64,000 bases of DNA from G016756615 sp050958605 (GTDB lineage Bacteria; Pseudomonadota; Alphaproteobacteria; Rhizobiales; Rhizobiaceae), in NCBI RefSeq assembly GCF_050958605.1, contig NZ_JBJHDO010000003.1, positions 535,683-599,682 of the forward strand, read 5' to 3'. The position numbers and the translations under genes were made by a program. Shown here piece after piece: positions 44,368 to 54,522 of the stretch. A model generated the notes under the pieces. That model had not been told where the DNA came from, did no database searches, and saw nothing but the letters and a program-made list of their open reading frames with translations. Positions within the stretch are counted from its first letter, which is position 1. Each line of letters begins with the position of its first letter.

Positions 44368-44795
44368 TGAAAAAATCGCGCCTGTTATCGGCGGCGATCC
44401 GCATCGGCGCCATCGCCGCTTTTGGCGCGCTTGCCGCATGCCAATCAGGCGCGAAAGGGTCGGGACAATCCGGCGGTTCCGGCAAGAGCGCGGCGCTGCG
44501 CACGATGGAGCAGGTGGCGATCGCCGCGCACAAATGCTGGTTCGCTAGCAAAGACCCGGCATTCCAGCCGTATCGCCTCGCAAACGAACTCAATTCCTTC
44601 AGCGGCCGGCCGCGCTTCCTGCTGGTTCCTGCGAAGCGCCCCGAGGCGCGCCCGCTGCTCGTCGTTCAGGCAGAGGGAACGCCGGCCCGGCTGCAGGCAT
44701 TCGGGCCGCTGATGCAGGACCCGCTCGCCCCGCGAATCGGCGCCGACATCAATCGCTGGGCCGCCGGCGACCAGAGCTGCAGCAGCGACGCCTGA
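44367..44795 (+). CDS. putative lipoprotein after purQ
   Basis: A 142-residue protein with a lipoprotein signal (lipobox LAAC, C25 as the lipidated residue) and a Gly/Ser linker (SGGSGKS) after it. The mature domain has two more cysteines (HKCWF and QSCSS). The ATG overlaps the purQ stop (TGATG), so it is translationally coupled to a cytoplasmic pathway gene with no obvious link. No family recognised. Confidence 0.75.
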   Translation: MKKSRLLSAAIRIGAIAAFGALAACQSGAKGSGQSGGSGKSAALRTMEQVAIAAHKCWFASKDPAFQPYRLANELNSFSGRPRFLLVPAKRPEARPLLVVQAEGTPARLQAFGPLMQDPLAPRIGADINRWAAGDQSCSSDA

Positions 44796-44803
44796 CTTAA
44801 CCG

Positions 44804-45040
44804 TCAATCGAAGAAAGATCGCAATCCCTCGCGATGGGCATCGGCGCGCGAAATGCCGATGTCCTTGAGCTGATCGTCGGTCAGCTCAAGCAAGGCGAGC
44901 CGGCTGCGGCGCTTGTCGACACGCTTCTCGAGCCAGATCACCGCCGAGGTCACCATTGCAACGATTTTGGAGACGAAGCTGGCGCGTCCATCACCGGCAT
45001 TGTCCGTCCTGTCTTGTATAATTGCATCGATTGTATCCAT
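44804..45040 (-). CDS. DUF1127 family protein
   Basis: A 78-residue protein with a hydrophobic helix (SKIVAMVTSAVIWLEKR) and the DUF1127 core RSRLALLELTDDQLKDIGISRADAHRE. The ATG at 45040 follows AAAGG by eight bases. Small DUF1127 proteins of alphaproteobacteria are linked to RNA handling and to phosphate or carbon metabolism. It is divergent from the MocR gene 95 bases away, so it is the likely regulatory target. Confidence 0.9.
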   Translation of the reverse strand: MDTIDAIIQDRTDNAGDGRASFVSKIVAMVTSAVIWLEKRVDKRRSRLALLELTDDQLKDIGISRADAHREGLRSFFD

Positions 45041-45135
45041 CACGCCAGCCTTTCAGGCCCATAAATATACCAAATGCACCCGCACAAACTCAATGAATTG
45101 ACTCTTACTCGAAGGCAACATACAAAATTGTCACC

Positions 45136-46554
45136 ATGACAAGTTGGACTCCCGATCTTTCGCAAGGCGACGGCCCGCTTTACCTGCGGCTGGCGAACCA
45201 AATCGAAGCGGACATCGGCGACGGCGTGCTGGCTACCGGGACGAAGCTGCCCCCGCAGAGGGATCTGGCCTATGATCTCGGGGTGACCATCGGCACGGTT
45301 GGACGCGCCTACGCGTTGCTGCGGGAGCGGGGCCTCGTCAGCGGCGAGGTAGGGCGCGGCACTTATGTGCTCGATCGAGCCGCCTCGCAGCGAACCGGTC
45401 TTCCGGCCTTAGATGCTCTCCCCAACCAGGGAACCCGCGTCTCCGAGACGCCGGCGGACAAGCTACGTTTCGACAGCACCGCTGCCCCCGATGTCGGCCA
45501 AGGCGCCGCCATCGGCCGCATCCTGGCAGAGATCAGCAGCGAGCATCCCGGAGAGATATCGAGCTATGCACGGGCCTTCCCGCACAGCTGGGTTGAAGCC
45601 GGCAGCCAGTGGCTGGCACGCAACGGCTTCCGCCCCGGAGCGGAAGCCGTGGTGCCGACACTCGGCGCCCATGCAGCGCTTGTGGCGGTGGCAGCCGTCG
45701 CCACAGTGCCGGGGGACCACATCGTCTTCGAGAATCTGTCCTATTCGCAATTTGCGCGAAGCGTCGGCCTGTTCGGCCGCAGGGTGGCTCTCGTCCAGTC
45801 GGATGACCAAGGCGTGGTGCCGGAGGATTTCGAGCGTCTTTGCGCACAGCGCCACCCCAAGCTCGCCTTCCTGATGCCGGCCGTGCAAAACCCGACAGTC
45901 GTCAGCATGCCGGAAACGCGCCGTCGCGAGATCGCGGAGATCGCACGCCGCTACAATGTCTGGTTGATCGAAGACGATCTCTACGGCGCTCCTGTCCAGG
46001 ACCCCACGCCGCTGCTGGCGGAGTTCGCTCCCGAACGCACATTCGTCGTGGCAGGATTGTCCAAGACCGTTGCTGCCGGCATACGCGGTGGCTGGGTCGC
46101 CTGCCCGCCGCACTTTGCGCATCGCATCTCCGTCGCCCACAAAATGGCGACCGGCGGCATGCCTTTTCTCCTGGCGGAACTCTGTGCCCGGCTGGTGCTG
46201 TCGGGCGAAGCAGCGGCCATCCGGGCGCGCTGCCTCGACGAGGTCAACGCCCGGCTGAAGCTTGCCTGCACATCGCTTGCCGGTTTCGACTTCCGCTGGA
46301 GACCGAATGTGCCTTTCCTCTGGCTTGGCCTTCCCGAACCCTGGCTTGCCGGCACCTTCAAGAATGCGGCCGCCGGAGAAGGCGTTCTCGTCGACGACGA
46401 GGATGAATTCAAAGCCGGTCGCACCGACCAGGTGTTCCACCGCATACGCGTTGGAATCACGACGCCGCGCCGCAGGGAGGACGTCACGACGGGCCTTGCG
46501 ACGATACGCCGGCTTCTGGGAAGTGGAGGCTCCAGCTACGACAGCTACGGGTGA
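45136..46554 (+). CDS. MocR-type GntR/aminotransferase fusion regulator
   Basis: A 472-residue regulator. The N-terminal GntR winged helix (~12-75; LPPQRDLAYDLGVTIGTVGRAYALLRE is its core, shown here in part as QRDLAYDLGVTIGTVG) is joined to a class I aminotransferase-like domain. The PLP lysine is K310 in LSKTVAAGIRGGW, and NPTVVSMPETRR carries the substrate loop. MocR proteins sense PLP-linked amines or vitamins and usually control a divergent neighbour, here the DUF1127 gene. It stands between purQ and purL. Confidence 0.9.
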   Translation: MTSWTPDLSQGDGPLYLRLANQIEADIGDGVLATGTKLPPQRDLAYDLGVTIGTVGRAYALLRERGLVSGEVGRGTYVLDRAASQRTGLPALDALPNQGTRVSETPADKLRFDSTAAPDVGQGAAIGRILAEISSEHPGEISSYARAFPHSWVEAGSQWLARNGFRPGAEAVVPTLGAHAALVAVAAVATVPGDHIVFENLSYSQFARSVGLFGRRVALVQSDDQGVVPEDFERLCAQRHPKLAFLMPAVQNPTVVSMPETRRREIAEIARRYNVWLIEDDLYGAPVQDPTPLLAEFAPERTFVVAGLSKTVAAGIRGGWVACPPHFAHRISVAHKMATGGMPFLLAELCARLVLSGEAAAIRARCLDEVNARLKLACTSLAGFDFRWRPNVPFLWLGLPEPWLAGTFKNAAAGEGVLVDDEDEFKAGRTDQVFHRIRVGITTPRRREDVTTGLATIRRLLGSGGSSYDSYG

Positions 46555-46557
46555 TCG

Positions 46558-46590
46558 GTCGGCCTTTTTCGGTGCGGCCGGCTGTTTTTT
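46558..46590 (+). terminator. rho-independent terminator of the MocR gene
   Basis: A 7-bp stem GTCGGCC/GGCCGGC (one G-T pair) around an 11-base loop, followed by TGTTTTTT, starting three bases after the MocR stop codon. It should insulate purL from the MocR gene. Confidence 0.75.
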
Positions 46591-46762
46591 GCTGCGGGCG
46601 GGGTGAAACGCTGCACGGCATAGGCTATGGAGCCGGAACCGGAGCGGCACGCTTCCTGTCGGACGCGCAAAGACCACTCCAGCACTTTGAATCTGCGCGT
46701 CGTGCCTTCGAAAAGTCGATGTCGATTTTCAGGCCCGATGCGGTAGCGCCAACGGAATCGAC

Positions 46763-48997
<2,235 letters not shown>

Positions 48998-49009
48998 GCA
49001 AAGAAGATT

Positions 49010-49459
49010 TCAGTAGCCCGGCAGTTCGACGCCGAGCTTCTTCAAATCCGCGGCAACCTTGCGCCGCGCCGCGAAGAAATCCGCCGGACGGCTCGCTCGC
49101 GAACGCGCGATCTCGTCGGCGGTGAAGGGCTTGAATGGTTCGGCAAGGGAATCCCGGGCAAGGGCCGGCACCAGCCAATTCATCAGCGCGGCAACGTCCG
49201 TGTCGTCGAGGCCCGAATTCATGATGCCGGGCGCCTGGGTAACCAGGCTGCGCGATTGCGGCAACCTCATGAAGTGGCCGACATTGCCGGAAAGCGCCGG
49301 GATGCGACCAATGCTTGCGGCACTGCCCTGCAGGCCATGGCAACCCGAGCAATGCAGCACGTAAAGCGTCTGGCCGTTCCCGGCGGCCGTTGTCTGTACC
49401 GTTCCGATGGTCATGGCGAACAGACCGAGAGCAACGGAAGCGAGGGTTGCGAGTATCAT
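49010..49459 (-). CDS. periplasmic monohaem cytochrome c of the amine dehydrogenase cluster
   Basis: A 149-residue exported cytochrome with one haem site C37-x-x-C40-H41 (HCSGCHGLQG) and a likely methionine ligand at M80 (PGIMNSG). The signal peptide ends near TTAA-GNG. It is the last gene of the cluster, about 100 bases after the small subunit. In Alcaligenes faecalis a small monohaem cytochrome gene follows aauBEDA in the same place, so it may be the electron acceptor of the dehydrogenase. That role is inference. The ribosome site is weak. Confidence 0.85.
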   Translation of the reverse strand: MILATLASVALGLFAMTIGTVQTTAAGNGQTLYVLHCSGCHGLQGSAASIGRIPALSGNVGHFMRLPQSRSLVTQAPGIMNSGLDDTDVAALMNWLVPALARDSLAEPFKPFTADEIARSRASRPADFFAARRKVAADLKKLGVELPGY

Positions 49460-49559
49460 GATTCACTGAACGAGCTGTGCACGCGTTCCCCAGCAGCCTC
49501 TGGTGATCGACCGCCTTGGCTTTTGTCCGAGAACAGCGGAACGCTGTTGCGAAAGCCGC

Positions 49560-50105
49560 TTAACCATTGCTGCTGCCGAGCCCGACCACGGCGGCTACGG
49601 TACAGTGATAATTGGTCTGGGTATTGGCCATGCACCAGTTGATATCGTTATGCACGCCCATGCGGTATCCTGGCCGTTCGCGCAGGTTGAAGTTGCACAG
49701 GCATTTGCCGCAGGAGGCAACGCCGCAGCAATCATTATAGCTGATCAGATACTCCTTGCCGTCACCGGGGTTCTGACAGGTGCCGACCCAGGTTACCGCT
49801 GATACCTGAGCATTGGGCGGACATTGGTTGATTGCGCCGCCGCAGCACGTGCACAGGAAACCGTCCAGCGCGCAGTAGCGCCAGTATTCGCATTCCGTGT
49901 CCGTCTTCTCCGCGGCCGCGCGTGCCGTGCCGCCGCCGGCCCGATCGAAGGGCAGGAGCGGGATGACCGCGCCGCCAACCGCAACCTTGCCGACGAAGGA
50001 CAGGAAGTTGCGGCGGCCTAGCCGATGAGCCATCTGCCGCGATCCCCTCTCCGCGGCTTGGTCGATGGCGCCAAAGAGTTTTTGGATCAGTTCCGACATC
50101 AGCAT
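49560..50105 (-). CDS. aauA: TTQ amine dehydrogenase small (beta) subunit, aromatic-amine type
   Basis: The catalytic subunit that holds the tryptophan tryptophylquinone cofactor. W106 (VTWVGTC) and W157 (NDINWC) are the two Trp that become TTQ; active-site aspartates are D81 (ALDG) and D125 (YNDCCG). The long N-terminus has a twin-arginine motif (GRRNFLSF) for folded export. The mature part has 14 cysteines, against 12 in methylamine dehydrogenase. The aau assignment rests on gene order (B-E-D-A-cytochrome) and on motifs such as FLCTCCGG; a mau-type substrate cannot be ruled out. Confidence 0.9.
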   Translation of the reverse strand: MLMSELIQKLFGAIDQAAERGSRQMAHRLGRRNFLSFVGKVAVGGAVIPLLPFDRAGGGTARAAAEKTDTECEYWRYCALDGFLCTCCGGAINQCPPNAQVSAVTWVGTCQNPGDGKEYLISYNDCCGVASCGKCLCNFNLRERPGYRMGVHNDINWCMANTQTNYHCTVAAVVGLGSSNG

Positions 50106-50111
50106 GTCTCC

Positions 50112-50714
50112 CTAAGCCTGCGCACGGCCGACTTCGGCTTCGATCCAGCCCTGGATCGAGGCTTGGCCGAGATCCTGCGCATTGAGAAGGCTTTCCAGTT
50201 GCTCGCGTGAATTGACCAGGCCCTTGCCGCGCACCACACCCTGTTCATCGAGCAGCACAGCAAAAGGCAACCGGTTGATGCGGAAGGTCATGCCGAGGTC
50301 GCGCGACAACACATAGGGGAAATCGGTCAAGCTGGCGGCGCGACGGAATTCGGCGTGCTCAAGGGCGTCGCCGTCGCTGGCGATGACGATCGAGAGGCTC
50401 TCCGCCTCGGCCTGCTTCAGCGATTTCAGCACCGGCAGCAGCTTCTTGCAGACCGGACAGGTGGTGGACAGGAAAAAGACCAGCGTGCTCTTGCTGGACG
50501 CAGGGCCGAGCGTGAACGGCTTGCCGTCCAGCGTCAGCAAATCGAAGCGCGGCGACTGCTCGCCGATCTTGGGCCCGGCGTCGGTCATCAGCGCTCCCAT
50601 CGGCGCGACGCGCTCGAACAGAATGCCGACCTGCCTCGCCAGCGCGAACACCACGACCAGGAGGACGATGACAATCGCCCACAGGACGATCACTGCTACC
50701 GCCAAAGGCTCCAT
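50112..50714 (-). CDS. aauD: amine dehydrogenase maturation protein MauD/AauD
   Basis: A 200-residue membrane-anchored thioredoxin-like protein. One N-terminal helix (~5-27) is followed by a periplasmic domain with the redox pair C86-P-V-C89 (STTCPVCKK). MauD/AauD is needed for correct disulfides and stability of the cysteine-rich small subunit. Its ATG overlaps the aauE stop by one base, and it ends six bases before aauA. Confidence 0.92.
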   Translation of the reverse strand: MEPLAVAVIVLWAIVIVLLVVVFALARQVGILFERVAPMGALMTDAGPKIGEQSPRFDLLTLDGKPFTLGPASSKSTLVFFLSTTCPVCKKLLPVLKSLKQAEAESLSIVIASDGDALEHAEFRRAASLTDFPYVLSRDLGMTFRINRLPFAVLLDEQGVVRGKGLVNSREQLESLLNAQDLGQASIQGWIEAEVGRAQA

Positions 50715-51280
50715 CAGTTGTGCCTTTCATGATTGTGCTGTTCATGCGCCCGATTCGACGCCTGCAGCCACGACCAATTGTCGATCAGTTTCTCGATGCC
50801 AGCGAACAACAGCAGGGACGACAGCATGCCGGCGACGATGCTTGCCCAGGCAGCGGTACCCATTTCGACCGGAAGCGGCGTAGCCATGGCCACGAGGCAA
50901 AGCCCGCCCAGCGCGGCGTTGCGCGCCACCAGATACCAGGACAGGCCCTGTCCCGCGCCGCCGCAGCCGCAGTCGATATGGGTGTTGCCGCGTGCGAGGT
51001 TGAACGCGATAGCACAGGCATAGACGACGAGCAGCGCAAACGCCGCGGCCGCCGCGAGTAGCCGGGTGGCCGGAACAATCAGCCCGAGCACGATCACGAC
51101 CTCCAGCGCGAGCAGCCCTACGGCCATCGGAACGAGCGCCGCGGCGGGCAAAAGCCGATAGCTGCCGATCGTATGCGCAAACAATGCCAGGTCCATCGCC
51201 TTGTGCATCGCTGCCCGCGCGAAGACGCAGACGAGAGTGCCTGCCGCGACAACGACCAGTATCGGATGAAGCGCGACCAT
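50714..51280 (-). CDS. aauE: amine dehydrogenase accessory membrane protein MauE/AauE
   Basis: A 188-residue inner-membrane protein with four or five helices and the MauE motif NTHIDCGCGGAGQGLSW, whose cysteines may pass electrons or disulfides to AauD. Needed for small-subunit biogenesis in mau systems. It starts seven bases after the large-subunit stop and overlaps aauD by one base. Confidence 0.92.
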   Translation of the reverse strand: MVALHPILVVVAAGTLVCVFARAAMHKAMDLALFAHTIGSYRLLPAAALVPMAVGLLALEVVIVLGLIVPATRLLAAAAAFALLVVYACAIAFNLARGNTHIDCGCGGAGQGLSWYLVARNAALGGLCLVAMATPLPVEMGTAAWASIVAGMLSSLLLFAGIEKLIDNWSWLQASNRAHEQHNHERHN

Positions 51281-51287
51281 GGCCGTC

Positions 51288-52445
51288 CTACCGCACTTCC
51301 ACCTGATCGGGCAGATCGCCGCCTGCGGCGGTAGCCGAAGGCGTCAACGTGAATTGCTGGTCCGCCGCCGGTAGATCATAGCGCACAACTTCAGCCTTCA
51401 GCCCGTCGATCGCGAACAGGGCCGGTGTATCGCCCTGGCTGACCGTGAGCGCGATCGCCGGCACCGATTGCGAACGACCGACAACGCTCTTTTCCCTGAG
51501 GTCGACCGCCCATATTTCTTCCGCCGGGTTCTTGTGGCTGCCTTCGGCACCCTTCGAATGCATCAGCAGATAGGCGATGCCGTTCTTGTCATGCACTGCC
51601 AAAGGTTGATAGCCGCCGGGCCGCCAATCGCCTTCGACACCCTTCGAGACTTCGATCTTATCGACCAGCCTGGCGGTCTCGCCTTCGACGTCGATGACGT
51701 AGATGTTGCCGCCATAGGAAGGAAGCACCCAGTTTTCGCCCCATCGATAGGCGCTGGTGAAGACCGCATCCTTGTCGGCATCGAATATCTCAGCCGAGGC
51801 CTTCATCTCGCCGGTGCCATCAGGCTGAACGTCGATGGTGCCGACCGTTCCGTCGCCGCACAAAGTGGCGAAGCGGGTTGCGGTCTTGGCCGAAGGCAAA
51901 ATGCCGTAGCATCCAGGATTGGGAATATCGCCGATCTGCTTCTTGGCGCCGAGATCGACCACCGTGATCGAAGTCGCCGGCGTGGCGTTCTGCACGAACA
52001 GATATTTGAGTTCCGCAGAGGGCTGGAACAACGAGCGGTAATTCAGCGCCTGCGCGCGATTGCTGGATATCGGGATCTCCTCCTTGAAGCTGAGATCCTC
52101 GCCGGAATAGACCTCGACAAAGTCCGCGCGTTCGCCGCGGGTGGTTCGCGACAGATGTGTCGTCGCCACATAGATGTCCTTCGACCGCTCCGGGATGAGC
52201 ACCATGCCGAGATTGGCAGTACCGATCATCCCTATGAGCTTCAGTGTCTGGGCATCCATCACATAGGCGCGTCCGTCCACCACATGGTTCAAGGCCAGAT
52301 CCACCGAGAGCAGGAGTTCGGTGCCCGCGGGGATCTTGACGTTGGTAACCTCCTCCGGCTGTATCTCACCCTGTGCCTGCTGGGCGTAGCTCGGCGGGAT
52401 TGCCGCGCTTGCCAGCACAAACGCTGCGAACAGGCCCAAACGCAT
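51288..52445 (-). CDS. aauB: TTQ amine dehydrogenase large (alpha) subunit
   Basis: A 385-residue periplasmic protein expected to form a seven-bladed propeller that supports the small subunit. The signal peptide ends SYA-QQ. Repeating blade motifs include GRAYVMDAQTLKLIGMIG, SKDIYVATTHLSRTTRGER, DFVEVYSGEDL, FSALCGDG-like FATLCGDGTVGT, and GGYQPLAVHDKNGIAYLLMH. The ATG at 52445 follows GGGAGGA; the upstream extension of the frame is not coding. First gene of the leftward cluster. Confidence 0.92.
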   Translation of the reverse strand: MRLGLFAAFVLASAAIPPSYAQQAQGEIQPEEVTNVKIPAGTELLLSVDLALNHVVDGRAYVMDAQTLKLIGMIGTANLGMVLIPERSKDIYVATTHLSRTTRGERADFVEVYSGEDLSFKEEIPISSNRAQALNYRSLFQPSAELKYLFVQNATPATSITVVDLGAKKQIGDIPNPGCYGILPSAKTATRFATLCGDGTVGTIDVQPDGTGEMKASAEIFDADKDAVFTSAYRWGENWVLPSYGGNIYVIDVEGETARLVDKIEVSKGVEGDWRPGGYQPLAVHDKNGIAYLLMHSKGAEGSHKNPAEEIWAVDLREKSVVGRSQSVPAIALTVSQGDTPALFAIDGLKAEVVRYDLPAADQQFTLTPSATAAGGDLPDQVEVR

Positions 52446-53112
52446 CGTGGTCCTCCCCGATTGGCTTTCTCGTCTTTTTGCCCCGCGCCAATTCCTCAGC
52501 ACGGTAACGACTGGCAGGATCATGTCCCGCCGGATGCGGCTTGCGCCGCCGAACGTTTCATTGATACCGAGATTTGCTGTCGTTGAAGGGGAACCGCTAT
52601 CAGGGCACCATCGCGCCAAGGCAGAGGCTCCCTCCGTTCGCGTGTTCGAAGCACGGCACTGCCAGCAGCTCATCTCCTGTTCCTCCCAAAACAGCGATTG
52701 ACTGGGTGCAGAAGCTTTGTATCACAGATTTGCTCGCGGTTGACAGAAGATGCCAAATGTCGCCGCGCCAATCTTCTCAGCAAGCATTTGGATTTGCTTG
52801 TCGGAGATGCTGCTCGCGAGCGCGATACTCGGCCGGCGTCTCGCAGCCCGATCCTTGCGCGCACGCTTCCCGGCTCCTGGCCTTTGCTGGCCAGCGCGTC
52901 GAGGGGGCAAGGTCGTCGCCTGTGGGGAATCGTGCCGCTCGCTTGCATCCCGCGCCTCTTCGCGTTGCGGTGCCAAATGCATGCCCCCACGGCCTACGAG
53001 ATCTGCTCGGAGATTTTTTGTTCTGCAGTCCTGATTGTCAATTGTCTTGAAGTCGAACACCCCCGTGTGAAAGTTGAGACGCAACGCAAAGATCGCGTTG
53101 CAGGTATAAGCA
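52446..53112. other. control region between amine dehydrogenase and multihaem genes
   Basis: About 670 bases between divergent genes. Several open frames occur on both strands but their translations are Arg/Ala/Ser-rich and match nothing I know; I looked for a degraded AraC or LysR regulator and found no convincing motif. It must hold the promoters for both directions. Confidence 0.45.
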
Positions 53113-54027
53113 ATGAAACCGCGGTCGAATCCGACGCAGATGCTTTCTGGCTACACGGGCTTTGCCGGGCTCATGCTGCTCAGCGCGGGAACCCTGCTGC
53201 TCGTCACGCAACCGACGGATCACGGCTGGTGGGCGACGAGGCTGCTCGGGCTGGCGGCGCTGATGCTGGTGGCGGGGTCGCTTACCCTGCGCCCAGTGGC
53301 CGGACGCCGGGCTTGGCACAAGATTTTCGGCTGGGCCGCGCTGGTCGCGATTGTCGCACACGTCACCGTAGTCGCCGGCTTCCAGCCGGCCTTCTGGCGC
53401 TGGCTTACGCCGGCAATTCCAGTCGAAATCCTTGCCGGTCTCGCCGCTGCGTTGGCCTTCGTCGCCACGTTGGCGATACAGCGCTCCACAACATTGCGCC
53501 AATGCCTGGGTCCTTTCCGGAGCCGGCGCACCCATCGCGTCGCCGGCTGTCTCCTGGCGGTGGCGGCTGGCGCGCATATCGCCTTGATCGCCGGCATGGG
53601 CTTGGTCGCGGCCCTGATTGTCCTGGGCGGTCTAGCCTTCCTCCTCGCCAGTAGCTTCTTGCACGAAAGGCACTTGGCGGAACCCGCGGTCACGCTCGGA
53701 CTATTTATCGTTGCAATCGCCGGGCTTGCGGGCGGTCCTCTGGTGTCGCCGCGTTTGGCAACGCTCAGGCAGACTCCGATCGATCACGCTCGCTTCTTGC
53801 ACACCGACCATACGGGGCTCTCCTGCACCGGTTGCCATCACAACTTCGTCGACCAGGGCGGCAACGAGAATTGTCTTACCTGCCACAAACGCATCTCGGT
53901 GTCGGAGACGATGCGAATCGACAGGCTGTTTCACACCTTCTGTTCCGACTGCCATCGTATGGATATGCGCGAAGGCAAGAAGTCCGGCCCAGCCGACGAC
54001 TGCAATGGCTGTCACGGTCAGCCGTGA
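53113..54027 (+). CDS. membrane b-haem domain fused to tetrahaem cytochrome c
   Basis: A 304-residue protein. Residues ~10-212 contain about six to eight membrane helices. Two of them carry His pairs 14 residues apart (H69/H83 and H141/H155), the H-x13-H spacing of ferric-reductase and other bis-haem-b membrane domains. The periplasmic tail (~220-304) holds four c-haem sites: C238-x2-CH, C254-x2-CH, C277-x2-CH and C297-x2-CH, with extra histidines (H225, H230, H233, H274) that could be sixth ligands, as in class III cytochromes. It is divergent from the amine dehydrogenase. I infer transmembrane electron transfer; the partner is unknown. Confidence 0.82.
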   Translation: MKPRSNPTQMLSGYTGFAGLMLLSAGTLLLVTQPTDHGWWATRLLGLAALMLVAGSLTLRPVAGRRAWHKIFGWAALVAIVAHVTVVAGFQPAFWRWLTPAIPVEILAGLAAALAFVATLAIQRSTTLRQCLGPFRSRRTHRVAGCLLAVAAGAHIALIAGMGLVAALIVLGGLAFLLASSFLHERHLAEPAVTLGLFIVAIAGLAGGPLVSPRLATLRQTPIDHARFLHTDHTGLSCTGCHHNFVDQGGNENCLTCHKRISVSETMRIDRLFHTFCSDCHRMDMREGKKSGPADDCNGCHGQP

Positions 54028-54137
54028 CGTTCGCGTGCCCATTTCGTCGATCACGTATCAATACGATACAGCCGGATTGACCTCACCGGCCGCAGCCGCC
54101 ATATCTTGGTGACGAGGCGAGCTTGGAGGCAGACCCA

Positions 54138-54371
54138 GTGGCAATGGACGCGCGCGATATCGAACGCCTGATCAAGGAAGGCATTCCGGATGCGAAGGTG
54201 ACGATTCGCGATCTCGCTGGTGATGGCGATCATTATGCCGCCGAAGTCGTAGCAGAGAGCTTCCGCGGCAAGAGCCGCGTGCAGCAGCATCAGATGGTGT
54301 ACGAGGCACTGAAAGGTAATATGGGCGGTGTTTTACACGCACTCGCCCTTCAGACCAGTGCACCCGACTGA
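54138..54371 (+). CDS. bolA: BolA family protein
   Basis: A 77-residue BolA-type protein (DIERLIKEGIPDAKVTIRDL, then DHYAAEVVAESFRGKSRVQQHQMVYEAL), with the conserved His of RVQQHQMV that binds a shared 2Fe-2S cluster with monothiol glutaredoxins. GGAGG lies eight bases before GTG at 54138 and too far from the next ATG at 54144, so GTG is the likely start. grxD follows 150 bases later, the expected partner. Confidence 0.93.
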   Translation: MAMDARDIERLIKEGIPDAKVTIRDLAGDGDHYAAEVVAESFRGKSRVQQHQMVYEALKGNMGGVLHALALQTSAPD

Positions 54372-54522
54372 ACGAGCGGCCTGCCGCGTATCAGCTCGCG
54401 TGAAGGCCGCCGGCGCCGAATCGGTTTCAAAGCTTTGCGCGACAGTCTTGTTTCGGGTCGCCGAAGGGTCTATTTCCTTGTCAGCTTCGGGCCTGTCCTC
54501 ACAGGCATGAAAGGATTTCTTC

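Noticed and set aside
49010..52445. A methylamine (mau) dehydrogenase cluster
   Set aside because: mauF, mauC, mauG and later mau genes are missing and a small cytochrome gene follows the small subunit, so the aromatic-type layout fits better, although substrate remains unproven.
52446..53112. A degraded regulator gene upstream of the amine dehydrogenase
   Set aside because: Several frames were read for AraC or LysR motifs, but none gave a helix-turn-helix or family signature; the region is better left as non-coding.
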